Assembly: GCA_000226015.1 (NCBI GenBank)
Contig: JH155463.1
Location: 58,347-91,291, forward strand
Origin: Mnemiopsis leidyi
Lineage: Eukaryota > Ctenophora > Tentaculata > Lobata > Bolinopsidae
Reading direction: 5' to 3'
Length of the DNA stretch: 32,945 nt
Shown here piece after piece: positions 9,701 through 19,400 of the stretch; position 1 is the stretch's first letter; the number at the start of each line of letters is the position of its first letter. A program made the position numbers and the translations under genes. Below the pieces are notes generated by a model, which worked only from the letters and a program-made list of their open reading frames with translations, had not been told where the DNA came from and did no database searches.

Positions 9701-12236
9701 GGGGGTTCGATTCCCAGATCCGCCAATCCTAGAGGAGTGCGCTAAGGGCATTTGCCTATGCAATCTTCTTCGGTCGACTCAGCCGAATGACCGGGAAACC
9801 GTGATTGAGGGTTAAATGAGGAGGGTCTCCGTTAAAAGATCTAGAATCTTCCAGGAGCCCCTTCAGTATAACTGTAAAAGCCTGGGTACAGGTGTAACAA
9901 ATACAAATACAAATACACATTACACTTATCCGTTTTTGGGCAATAAAATTACACATTTGATACCTCGGCAACACAACCACTGAATTTGACAGCGCCAATT
10001 TGTCTGAAGTCAGTCTCCACGATCAACAAGACGCTTAAAATATGACGTGTTATGAGAAAAATTCGTCCAGTGACAGTGAAAATGACGGCTCTTTCAGCCA
10101 GGACTCTAGTTTACCTGGTCAGGACTCTAGTTTACCCGGTCATGAAGCCACACTAGCTCAGCGTCATATTTGACACTCTGAACAGTTGTTCCTTTGTAAT
10201 ACTCCTTCAGCTCAACATTACAATGAACATTAAACTGAACACTACACTGTACATAACACTTAACATTGAACATTGAACTAAACAGTTGCAGTTTATATTA
10301 GGTTTAGTCTAGCTGAATACTGCCAATTTAATGAGGTAGTGGGCGTGGTTATACAGCACACTGAAGTAGAGCACCGACCTTGCGAAGATCATCGAAGAAG
10401 TTCTTCCTGAAGACTTCCTTGGTGGTGTAGTCATGGTCCAACATCTTGGCGAAGAAGGAGACATTCTCCTCTGTCTGTTCTGAGAGTTTTATCACTTTTC
10501 CTGGGGTTGTGGGTTGTAAGCGTGATTTTATTTTGTCCAATTAAATCACGACACAGTATACAGAAAACACAAGTAAAATATTTTCAATATTTTACAATCT
10601 AGACACAACATTTCAACCAGAGGTAAGATCATGACGTGAAAGACCCTGATGTTTTAAAACTATGTAAATGACTCCAAGTTACATGAATTTTATGATAAAC
10701 ACGTCTTATTAGGTTGTCACGTACGCCTTGTAGCAAGTGACGCAATGATAACTGTATTCACCGCGTTTCACTCGCTTAAAGGTGTACTTGAAAATTGTTT
10801 CAACACTGTTTACCATAAAATTAAGGAGTAAATATTGCAATTGTTGGAAGCAAGAACGAAGTGTTTCTACACACTGTTGCTTGTACAATGTACAGCACTG
10901 CCATATAAGGCCAACACCCAACATTCTAACCGAGTGTCTGCGATAATGTAAATTGGGGGTTGTGAGCAAGCAAACGAAAAGCTACAGGATCTGGCGTATA
11001 ATCAATCAAAGGACCGGTCGAAAATACCTCCAATATACAATTTATAAAATCATGGAAAAGTCCCTCATTTACACGACGGACTCAAGCATATACAATGGTA
11101 TAATCTACCCCAATGTAAGGATTTCCGATTGTGGACTTCTAAAGAACAAACTATAAAAAGGCCAGAATATTAAATCTCGCGTACCGTCATACTTGAAGTG
11201 GACGTGACTAGGGAGACGCTCGTACGGTTCCGGGAACGCAGGACCGTTGTGGGACAGGGTCCTCCACTTCTGTCCTTCTGGAAGTTTCTCTTCCAGCCAC
11301 CACTTCCACACTGGAATTTCGGGTTCTTTCTCTTTCTTCGGTTTCTTACCGGCTGAGATAGTTGAAGTATAGATGGGATTTATCTTTTAAGACAAAGTGA
11401 CAACGTAATTTTTCATTATAAGTCTCTCCTTTTTGACGCAATCTCATCAAGTATATCTTACGTTTTTTTCTTCTGATTTTGGTTCAGCTTTTTCCTTCTT
11501 GACAGCAGGTTTTTTATTGTTGTTGACATGATCCTTTTTTACTTTCTTCTGCAAAGAACATTGATAATTCTGCATATATATAAATTACATACCACAGGTA
11601 TCACTTCAAAACAAATTACAGGGCTGCGATACATCATTAAGCTGAGGATCGAGATTCGAGCACCAAGAAAACAGTTCAAACTTCAAATCCAAGACATCAT
11701 CTTGGTTCTGATTGCTAAATTGCACTGAACTTCACCTTTTTGGGCACATTCTCCTCATCACTGGACTCATAATTCCTCTCCTTCTTGATCTTCTGGGGCC
11801 CGGACTTTCTCTTCCGGGAGGCTAGCGGAACTTCATCGTCACTGTCACTCTCAGCCTGAACGTCATCATGATAGTAATAATGTGAGCTGGACATTGTGTT
11901 GAGTAATGTAGCAGATAATGTGAGCTGGACATTGTGTAAAGTAATGTAGCAGATTTAGGAGCAGCAATTCACTCATAAGTCAATAGTTCACGTAAAAAGA
12001 CAGTCAATAGTTCACGTAAAAAGACAGAAGGAGCTCACCTTGCGTCTAGACAGAGGGACATCATCCTCACTCTCATCATAGTCCGGGTCTTCACCACTGT
12101 TCCCGTTTTCAGCAGTCTCAGACTCCTCCCCATCGGATTGCGGCTCCTCCTTAGGGACCAGCTTCTTCCGCTTCCGGGACGCTAGAGGAACTTCGTCGTC
12201 GCTAGACTCGTCTCTCAAACCGTTGTTAGCACCCAT
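3779..12236 (-). CDS. TOP1: DNA topoisomerase I (type IB), 15 exons
   Basis: Nuclear type IB topoisomerase: nicks one strand, holds the 3' phosphate on a tyrosine, relaxes supercoils and reseals. My exons, 5' to 3' on the minus strand, are 12236-12039, 11855-11736, 11548-11462, 11344-11185, 10500-10379, 8639-8517, 8304-8164, 7536-7426, 7249-7124, 6683-6503, 5769-5575, 4992-4826, 4526-4378, 4198-4049 and 3881-3779: 2133 nt, 710 aa (human about 765). The acidic, lysine-rich N-terminus repeats [11 protein letters not shown]. The core begins near [13 protein letters not shown]. Active-site residues are all present in my numbering: R433 (LALRAGNE), K476 (LGKDSIRY), R534 (VFRTYNAS), H576 (LCNHQ) and Y668 (SKLNYLDPR). 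The last exon supplies the conserved [14 protein letters not shown] tail. The start of exon 4 is uncertain: the first AG (start 11352) breaks phase, an AG eight bases later (start 11344) keeps it. Introns carry many repeats, listed separately. Confidence 0.95.
4591..4838 (-). repeat. 31 bp x 8 array of exon end plus splice donor (TOP1)
   Basis: Read on the minus strand, the last 13 exon bases (CTGTAACCATCAG, 4838-4826) and the first 18 intron bases form a 31 bp unit repeated eight times with no length change. Donor-equivalent positions are 4826, 4795, 4764, 4733, 4702, 4671, 4640 and 4609. Six of the seven downstream copies keep CAG or TAG followed by GT (mostly GTAGGAAG); the last reads TAG-ATAG and is dead. 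Only the first copy is used in the conserved reading frame. Confidence 0.93.
5018..5182. repeat. 44 bp tandem repeat, about 3.7 copies (TOP1 intron)
   Basis: Copies start at 5018, 5062, 5106 and 5150 with AACAACACGAGTAA. Copies 1 and 3 read GTAATCAGTG while copies 2 and 4 read GTAAACAGTG, so an 88 bp dimer was duplicated. It lies 25 bp upstream of a splice acceptor on the minus strand. Confidence 0.93.
5951..5997. repeat. Perfect 47 bp palindrome (TOP1 intron)
   Basis: Arms of 23 bases (5951-5973 and 5975-5997, GCTCTTTTGATATTGCATGA followed by TGG) are exact reverse complements around a single G. No transposon ends or flanking duplication are evident. Confidence 0.97.
8020..8155. repeat. Degenerate about 19 bp tandem repeat beside a TOP1 splice donor
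   Basis: Variants of GTTCTATAAAGTTTCTAAC repeat about seven times and stop about ten bases inside the intron from the donor at 8163. The repeats do not include exon bases. A lone similar piece lies near 7843-7860. Confidence 0.8.
9400..9577. repeat. Foldback repeat with 39 bp arms and internal duplication
   Basis: Arms 9400-9438 and 9539-9577 match in reverse complement at 37 of 39 positions (AGACCCTARCTAGACGG at the outer end). The interior holds a 45 bp tandem duplication (9451-9484 repeated at 9496-9529, GGAACATGATCCTAACTAG), and CCTAACTAGACGG occurs three times in direct orientation. It is rich in CACGTG/CGCG words and sits in a TOP1 intron. Confidence 0.9.
9653..9920 (+). mobile_element. 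tRNA-derived SINE in TOP1 intron
   Basis: The head carries a good RNA polymerase III A box (TGGTGTAGTGG, 9660-9670) and a perfect B box (GGTTCGATTCC, 9704-9714) at tRNA-like spacing. The acceptor stem and T stem do not pair properly, so it is not a working tRNA. A body of about 180 bp follows, ending in a tail of AAATAC units (9898-9913). TACACAT directly precedes the head (9646-9652) and follows the tail (9914-9920), a possible 7 bp target-site duplication, although such a short AC-rich word could be chance. It lies antisense to TOP1 in the 8640-10378 intron. Confidence 0.8.
10843..11026 (+). repeat. Dispersed repeat, copy 1 (TOP1 intron)
   Basis: Shares an ordered series of blocks with 20683-20827: GTTGGAAGCAAGAAC, ACACTGTTGCTTGTACA, GCCATATAAGG, TGCGATAA, GGTTGTGAGCAAGCAA and GGACCGG. 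This copy has about 40 extra bases near the end. It codes for nothing I recognise and the termini are not defined. Confidence 0.85.
11878..11951. repeat. About 36 bp direct duplication (TOP1 intron 2... exon 1-2 interval)
   Basis: TAATGTGAGCTGGACATTGT followed by GTAATGTAGCAGAT occurs twice in tandem within the intron between the first two exons. The copies differ by a few bases. Confidence 0.88.
11979..12026. repeat. 24 bp x 2 duplication next to the exon 1 donor of TOP1
   Basis: GTCAATAGTTCACGTAAAAA plus GACA is repeated twice, ending about ten bases inside the intron from the exon 1 splice donor at 12038. It contains no exon bases. Confidence 0.9.
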
Positions 12237-12963
12237 TTCACTACAACTTTGGGGAGCAGGGTTGAGAAGAGGGTATCACCAGAAAATAGGAAACTTGAAA
12301 TGTAACAAGTGTGACTTTTGGATTTTGAGAGTGGAATTCTAATTTGATTATAAAGCTGGAGTAAATGAAACAAGTATTGTTTGTCTTTGGTCATTCCAAA
12401 ATCATTTCAGTAATATGATATACGAAAACGCTTTAACATGTTTGAATTCAATTACATCTATCATCAGCAAAAATCACAATGATTCATAACATAATTATGC
12501 AAAAAAATTAACTAATATACAGATCCTACCATTCCGGCTAAAAACATTCAGATCCAGACAATATAAATACTTATCTGCCAAAACAAATTCATGATTATCT
12601 TGGGTAATTGGACTTACAACTCATTGTTCACAGACCTTATCATACGAAGGCAATTAGATGAATTGTCTCACAAGAGTTAAAAACACACAATAGATGTTCT
12701 AAAGCCTGGTCCTATTCTTTACTAAATTTACTTTTACTGCTTATCGGTGAGATAAATTTCTAACGTAAATTTCATCCAAATTATTGCTCCTCAACGATAT
12801 AAGATGTAGCTTACTGACGCTTTATCGCCAGATAGGCTTTTCGACTTTTAAAGAAACCTCGAACAAAATACAAATAAAACGTGACCCGCACTCATTTACT
12901 TGAGAAACAAACTTAACATCTCCATTCTCCAATCTCTCTCATTTAAACGAACGAAAACAATTT
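12237..12963. other. TOP1 upstream region / VPS52 downstream region
   Basis: 727 bp of AT-rich DNA between the VPS52 stop and the TOP1 ATG, both genes reading leftward. It should hold the VPS52 3' UTR and the TOP1 promoter and 5' UTR. I see no gene or strong motif in it. Confidence 0.6.
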
Positions 12964-15096
12964 TCAAAACTGGTTCTTGTACTTCTTAACTTCTACCATT
13001 ACGTGGTGAACATTGATCATGTCCATTCTACAAGGCAAAGTTTTGAAGGGCGGTTGAGACAGGATCTTGTGAAACCGACTGTAGTATTGTATCATTTTAG
13101 TAAGAGCAGATTGAAGAATAACGGTACCGTTGTTAAAGTTAGTAAATCTCCTCATCACATCGCTGTTTATCGAGTCGATCGACTTTTTGTGGTCCTGGTT
13201 AAAGCCCCTGACCAGTTGGTTGATGTAACCTTCGTTAACTTTTATTTTAGGACTACCTGGACCGGCAGATTCTAACATTTTCTCGTTGTCCTTCACAAAA
13301 CTGATCATACCCCCGAAATGTGGCAGTAAAACCTCGTCAACATACTCGTTTATTCGCTTGTTCAGGAGTTCCTGGATGCTCAGGACCTCCTTATTGGTGT
13401 CAGTAGAACGACACTGCATGACCGATAACATCAGATCGTAGTTGTTTATCAGGAAGACAAGTTGGTCTTGTCTCTCCCGGAACTCAGCAGCCATCCTCAG
13501 CACCACATTCTCCACCTCCACCTGGAGCAGGGACATGGACCTTACTGTCTGGTCGTTGGGAAACTTGTCGTTAAGAGTGTGTATCGCGCTGTAGAACTCG
13601 CCAAACCGACGTGTTATGAAGTGTGGTCGTGTGTCTAGCTCTGTTAGTCGACCTGGGTCCGTTTCTCTTATACTGTGGATGTTTTGCGATAGAACAAAGG
13701 TGAATCTCGGCCACAAGATTTGTAGTAGTTGGTTGTGAAACCCGACCAGAGCTCCAAAGCCCCGCTTCTTCATGAGCTCGTGATAGTGCATGGTTATGTG
13801 CGCGCACAACATGATCCCGATACAATCATAACACTTCTCCATGTAGGACTCGACTGACTTGATGAGAAGAGATAACGTCCTTTCCATCACATTGGTGAAC
13901 AAGAGCTGGGCTTTCTCACCACGTACCTTGAAAAAGTGGACCAAAAAACCGTACTCAGCACACACATTATCTATAAGTGAGAATTGCACACTTCTAAAGA
14001 TAGCCTCGTAAGGGAACTTCTTATCGGCTGAGTGTACAGGGATGATAACCGGCCATTCTAACTGATTGTTGATGAGTTCGTCTCTGTTTCCCAATGTGAA
14101 CACTGTGCTGCGTGATCTGATGGATTTACTTGAAGAGAACATTGAAAGTTGGATACTCCTCCGAGATTCGTCCTCAGCTCCCATTACGTCAGCTTTAGTC
14201 GGAACTTCCTCGAACTCAAGTCGTATCAGACGAGACTGGTACGTTTTGAAATAAGAAAAGTAAACTTTGCTGACCGTATCCACGTACTCAAGCTTAATTT
14301 CAGCCGCTGTGGAGGGCGAGTGGGTAACCAGAAACTCGTAGTAATATTTGAACTTCAGTAGAGTTTCCTGAAGTACCTGATAGTTGGACATTGGTTTCTT
14401 GTACTCCTGGACCTTCTCTAAAATATACAGCCTGATCTTTATGACGGCTTTAGTTTTCAGCTTGTCTAGGACATCTGAGACGTCGTTAGAGGCAAGTGTA
14501 TGCTGTTCTGCTTCTGCGAACTGGAGTTTCTGGTCCAGCTCGTGAAGGGCGTCCATGAAGGGTGGCTCTGTTACAGCAGTGTTGACGATAGTTTCAACCA
14601 ACTTGGGGCTGACCACTATGCTATCTAGGAAGGTAGAGAGTTTTGTCTTGAGTTCCTTTCTGTTCCCCAGTTTAACGGACATTTCCAGACTTTTCTCCTG
14701 CAGGGTCTGTATCTCGGTTGATATACTGCCGAGATCTTGCTGGAAAGTTCCCAACATTTGTTCCATCTGCTCCAGAATAGAGTCGCACTGTTTCATCTCC
14801 TTGTGAAGTTGTGCTATCTTCTTACTCTCCCCAATATAGTCTGTTATAGAGGCTGCTTCCACAGCCGCCAGCTCCTTTTCAATCTCCTGAGAATAATGTC
14901 TAAGATCTACACCAGTCTTCAGAGCTTCCTGTACAAGTTCGTCCTCTAAGTTCTCTCTGATATGACCGTTAACGATATCCAAAATGATACCGTCCCGGTT
15001 AGTCAGCTCGTTTATCATCTCATCCCGGCTTGTGAGATCCAAGTTACCGAGATCCAGAGCGATTTCAAGCTCACTCGGATTCAGCAAGTCCGCCAT
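12964..15096 (-). CDS. VPS52: VPS52, GARP/EARP tethering complex subunit, single exon
   Basis: A full-length 710-residue frame (human about 720) with no intron. VPS52 is the shared core subunit of GARP (with VPS51, VPS53, VPS54) and EARP, which tether endosome-derived carriers to the trans-Golgi network and recycling endosomes. Recognised from its whole length: an acidic N-terminus (LDLGNLDLTSRDEMINEL), a coiled-coil stretch at about residues 85-165 (LHKEMKQCDSILEQMEQM), then the helical Vps52/Sac2 body, including KYYYEFLVTHSP and CIGIMLCAHITMHYH. The ATG at 15096 gives the expected N-terminus. The frame shows no disabling change over 2.1 kb. Every other gene here is split by introns, so a processed-copy origin or wholesale intron loss is possible, but conservation argues it works. 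Confidence 0.95.
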   Translation of the reverse strand: MADLLNPSELEIALDLGNLDLTSRDEMINELTNRDGIILDIVNGHIRENLEDELVQEALKTGVDLRHYSQEIEKELAAVEAASITDYIGESKKIAQLHKEMKQCDSILEQMEQMLGTFQQDLGSISTEIQTLQEKSLEMSVKLGNRKELKTKLSTFLDSIVVSPKLVETIVNTAVTEPPFMDALHELDQKLQFAEAEQHTLASNDVSDVLDKLKTKAVIKIRLYILEKVQEYKKPMSNYQVLQETLLKFKYYYEFLVTHSPSTAAEIKLEYVDTVSKVYFSYFKTYQSRLIRLEFEEVPTKADVMGAEDESRRSIQLSMFSSSKSIRSRSTVFTLGNRDELINNQLEWPVIIPVHSADKKFPYEAIFRSVQFSLIDNVCAEYGFLVHFFKVRGEKAQLLFTNVMERTLSLLIKSVESYMEKCYDCIGIMLCAHITMHYHELMKKRGFGALVGFHNQLLQILWPRFTFVLSQNIHSIRETDPGRLTELDTRPHFITRRFGEFYSAIHTLNDKFPNDQTVRSMSLLQVEVENVVLRMAAEFRERQDQLVFLINNYDLMLSVMQCRSTDTNKEVLSIQELLNKRINEYVDEVLLPHFGGMISFVKDNEKMLESAGPGSPKIKVNEGYINQLVRGFNQDHKKSIDSINSDVMRRFTNFNNGTVILQSALTKMIQYYSRFHKILSQPPFKTLPCRMDMINVHHVMVEVKKYKNQF

Positions 15097-16439
15097 AATT
15101 AGGAGCAGGCTACACCAGCATGGTCACACGAGGTATTGATTCACATGCAGAGTTGGGTGCAGGGGCGGAGCGGAGCTGGGGGTTTTCTTATACGATGAGG
15201 AGTTTTATACTTGCTGTCAGATTATTATTTGTTAAACAGCTAGTAGAACTAATACAAGTTTGTTGTGTCTGGCTAGACATAGTACATGCATTGATTAAAT
15301 TGAGGTTTATTGTGTGACGACGACGCAACATTAAAGACCACACAACAAGTAAACAGTATGTAACTATTCTCGAATACAATTATTCGGACAGGGAAAAAGA
15401 CCACATCGCATGTAATGAAACACAGTACAGTCCGATTTTGCGATAGTTAACTTTTCTCACAACCTAAGAATATCGTCTTGAAACTCAATATAAACTGACA
15501 CTAATGCTTTCCTGGCAGATAAGATGCTGTAAAAATAACGTGACATGCTGTTGGGAACGTAAAGGGAATTGGCTTAGCTACTAATAAATTCGAGCATCGA
15601 GAAACCGTAAGTAGAAAATGCTGAACGTTGTAAACCCAATGAGAAACGCTTACATTTAAAAAGTTATTTGTTGTCAATGAGAAACAAGAACAGTCAGCAC
15701 TTCAAAATGCAGGCGAAATTAATTTCAACACGGGAGAATCATAATTGCATAATGTAGAAAAGTATAAAGTCACTATAAAACTTCATTCATTCGGCATGTA
15801 GAAAGAGAGAACACACACAAGACACTTTACTAAAAACAAAGTCACCTCCTATAGCAGATAAACTCTAACGTGATGGCCAGAAGAACGCTCGATTCTAAAT
15901 TCAACGCGCGCTGCTAGTCATGGCCGTGACTGATAGACAAGAGAAGGAACGAGCGCGTTGAGCGTTAACTAAAATTATGTTTGATGTTCGATGAACATTT
16001 TGTAAAAAGGTAAAGAAAGAAAATTAATCCATGTTTCTGTTTCATTAAATAAACTCATATTTTATCTATTTTTATATTTAAAGAATAATATTATTTTGAT
16101 TTAGCATGGCTATCAAACAAAACTTATTATAAAAGGAAGCGTGCGCGCAACTTTAAACTTATACTTTGCTCATGCTACAACATAGACACAATAAAAGTTG
16201 TAAATAAACCATTTAAAGCTTTATAATTAATTTTTGTTTCACTTATAAAATAATGTATATTATGCATCAGAATTGTTTGAAATATTCTTCTTTATGCTTA
16301 AGTATCATTAAACAGCATAAATATTAACGCGCGCATTGCAATAGCGCCGCGCATTGAAAGTAAACTTTTTCGAACTTGTGAATAACTTTGCGAATCAGGG
16401 TCTACCACGTCAGCCGTTTTGCTAGCAATAGCTCTAATT
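15097..16439. promoter_or_regulatory. Divergent VPS52/SEC24 intergenic region
   Basis: 1.34 kb separates the ATGs of two genes reading away from each other, so it must carry both promoters and 5' UTRs. The middle is AT-rich; CG-rich words cluster at 15900-15960 and 16330-16360. No open frame of note. An ER-stress-type element sits close to the SEC24 start and is listed separately. Confidence 0.6.
16391..16412 (+). promoter_or_regulatory. ERSE-like / UPRE-like element before SEC24
   Basis: CGAAT, exactly nine bases, then CCACG (16391-16409): the ER-stress response element consensus CCAAT-N9-CCACG with one mismatch. The right half also reads TGACGTGG on the minus strand (16405-16412), the ATF6/XBP1 UPRE core. 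It lies 28 bases before the SEC24 ATG. COPII genes are known unfolded-protein-response targets in other animals. That it functions here is inference, and the transcription start site is unknown. Confidence 0.5.
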
Positions 16440-19400
16440 ATGGACAAAAGTGAGTACAGTCTGCAGTGTACACTTTCAATCTAGTGCAGTTTATTGCTTG
16501 TCATTTGTTGTTGATCTGTCCTGTAACCAGATACGTTTTTATATTTTGGTATTCATGCATATCAAACTAAATCTTAATTTTGCTTGAAAATGATGCAATA
16601 GCTAGCAACTTTCAAAGTGACGTTGCATCGGTAGGAGCAATGTTTGACGATCAGATTTTGGTTGTTTTTTCTTTCTACAATTACAAAAGCTTTGCAATGC
16701 TCTATGCCCTGTGCTCGTCATCTTTCACTATTTCAATTTCTTGAGCCCTTATAACCAAGTATGGACAATCGCTTTAACGCATTTTGCTCTGACCTCTGTT
16801 GTGGTTATATTCTGCGTTTTGTGACTCAGCACTCATTTATTTTAACCCTTTAAGTTCTGTGTTTGCTGTTAACATTAAACCCACAATGGCATGGTGTGAC
16901 AGGTCATCGTTAGGATTTTCATTTTCATAAAACTAGGTTTCTGTTCCTTAAGTTAATTGCATACCTTCAACGTAACTTTATTTGATTATTTTAATTCAAT
17001 ATGTATTTAGGTGATGAACTTATGAGTACCCATTATTCTGGTCCTCCCACCAATGGGGTCCCTTTTCCGGGTCCCCCCGGTGGCAAAGCTCCGCCTCACA
17101 TGATGGGAAGACCTCCGTTTTCCGGGCCGCCCAAGTTTTCGGGTCCCCCACCAACATTCAATGGAAAACCGATGGGACCTCCATCATTTTCAGGACCTAC
17201 CGGTGGTCCTCCTTCTATGGGACCTCCGTCATCTGGCCCTCCTAGAGGTCCTCCAAGTAGTGTTGGTCCTCCGACTTCCTTCCAACCCCCGCCATCCTCA
17301 CAGCCGCCAACCAGCCAGATGCAAGGTATGTCTGTTCAGGATAACCAGCCTCCGAAAGCTCCTTCTCCAGCTTCGAACCTGTTCGGTGCTGCGCCTCCAA
17401 GTAACAACTTTTTTGACAAACAAGCCCCGCCACATAATGCGGGCCCACCGCCTCCCTCTTCTGCTCCCGGACCTTTCGGACCCCCGTCATCAAACCCCTC
17501 TCCGTTTGCTCCACCTGCTTCTTCAACACCTAATCCTGGACCATTCGGCCCTCCTAGTTCTGCCCCATCTCCTTTTTACGCACCACCGTCCACTTCTACT
17601 CCTGCCGCTGCGCCACCTGTCTCCAACCCTTCGCCGTTCAGTGGACCTCCACCTCCAGTTTCCAACCCTGCTGCTGCTAACCCTTCTCCTTTTGCTGCTG
17701 CACCTCCTTCCTCGAATGCCAGTCCGTTTGGGACGTTTCCTTCATCGAATAGTCCTGGACAACCTCCTGTGTCCAATCCATCTCCGTTTGGACCTCCCTC
17801 CAGTAACCCTCCTGGACCATTTGGTGCTGCCCATCCTTCCTCGGCTGCATCACCCTTCGGACCCCAATCATCAAATCCTGGACCTCCAAGACCCCCTGCA
17901 ACATCTAACAGCTCCCCATTCGCTCCATCGCCAGGTGGTGCCCCGTCCTTCCCACCAAGGTCTCAAGGACCAGCCCAACCCTCACCGCCACAACCAGGCC
18001 AAGCTCCTTTTGGACAGCCTCCAACATCTAACACGTCTCCGTTTGGGAACCCCCCTGGACCACCGACTTCAAATGTACCTCCTCAACGACCCCCTAATCA
18101 ACCAAGTCCATTTGGTCCGCCGATGTCTCAACCGCCAATGTCTGCACCCTCAGGGTTTGGACCACCGCCGACATCTCAGCCACCGATGTCTGCGCCTTCA
18201 GGATTTGGGCCAACGTCAAATCGGCCTCCTACAAGCAATGGACCTGCCTTCCCACCAACTAATAACTTAAACGCATACAGTCAACCAACCAGTTTTTCAC
18301 CTGGCCTACAGGGAATATCTAGCGGTCCTGGATCTCAACCACCACCAGGTCCTCCCATGTTCTCTCGGCCACCTGGACCACCTGGATCATACAGTGGACC
18401 TCAAGGACCTCCTGGTCCTATGGAACTTCCTGCTCCTGAAATCGGACCTCCACCCTCTATGAACGGACCACCACCGACTAGAGGTTACTCCGGATCAACA
18501 GCGTCCTCAGGTCCCCGACGTCCCTACCCTTCTAACATGAGTTATGGAGTGAACTCACCAGCATCTCTAACTGGTCCCCCGATGCCTCCTCCGCCAGGAT
18601 CTCAAGGACCTGGTGCTAGGCATCCCTCTGCCCCAGTAATAGCTAATCCTGGTGCTGGTTTAGCTGGACAACTTCCCTCCATCCCTCAACCTGCTCCTCA
18701 ACAACCTCCTGCTAAGAGCAGGATCGACCCAGATCTCATGCCAAACCCTCTCGACGTCCAGAAAGTTGATCAGGTTGGTAAATTCTCAAATTTATCGTGT
18801 TCCTTTATTGTCAACTATCCAACACAAAAAAATTACACACTCTACTCTTCAGTTACACTATAAATTCAATGACAGAACCCTATCGCCTTGTCCCTCAGGG
18901 CCAGTACGAAGGTAAACACTGGGTAACTACTACACCTGGAGTGCCCCCTCTTGTTTCCACTAACGTACCTCTTCTGGACATGGGAAACTGTACTCCTAGG
19001 TTCATACGGTCTGCCTTCTACACCATTCCAGCAAACAAGGAGCTAGCTAATCAGATGAACATGCCTATTAGTAAGTGTGTGGTGTGTAGTTCGCGCGTCC
19101 AACACTATGTTATCCTGTGACCTGTAGTCGCTGAAAACTACAGTCCCTGACTTTGCTTTGTCTGATACTGGTGTACTTCACACCAGATGTGACCTTCTAA
19201 ATGACCATCGTCCATCTGTTCCCTTATATACAGCAGTATGTACTCAGTTGAACTCAAATATTATAAAATACGCGATTTGCTCTACAGCCCCTCCCTTACC
19301 AATAATACAAGGGTAACGTTACACAATCTGTAAAACTCCTTGTCCCAGGTTTCGCAGTGCAGCCGTGTGCTCGTCTCGGACCGGGAGAAGCTGCCCTGGC

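Noticed and set aside
9655-9726. Functional tRNA gene
   Set aside because: A and B boxes are good, but the acceptor and T stems mispair and a SINE-like body and tail follow.
13571-13825. Minus-strand frame overlapping VPS52
   Set aside because: It lies in the alternative frame of a well-conserved gene, with no family similarity.
17161-18270. 369-residue open frame overlapping SEC24 exon 2 in another frame
   Set aside because: It is rich in Leu/His/Arg/Pro as expected from reading proline codons out of frame, has no domain, and lies within the conserved SEC24 reading frame. It is a compositional shadow.
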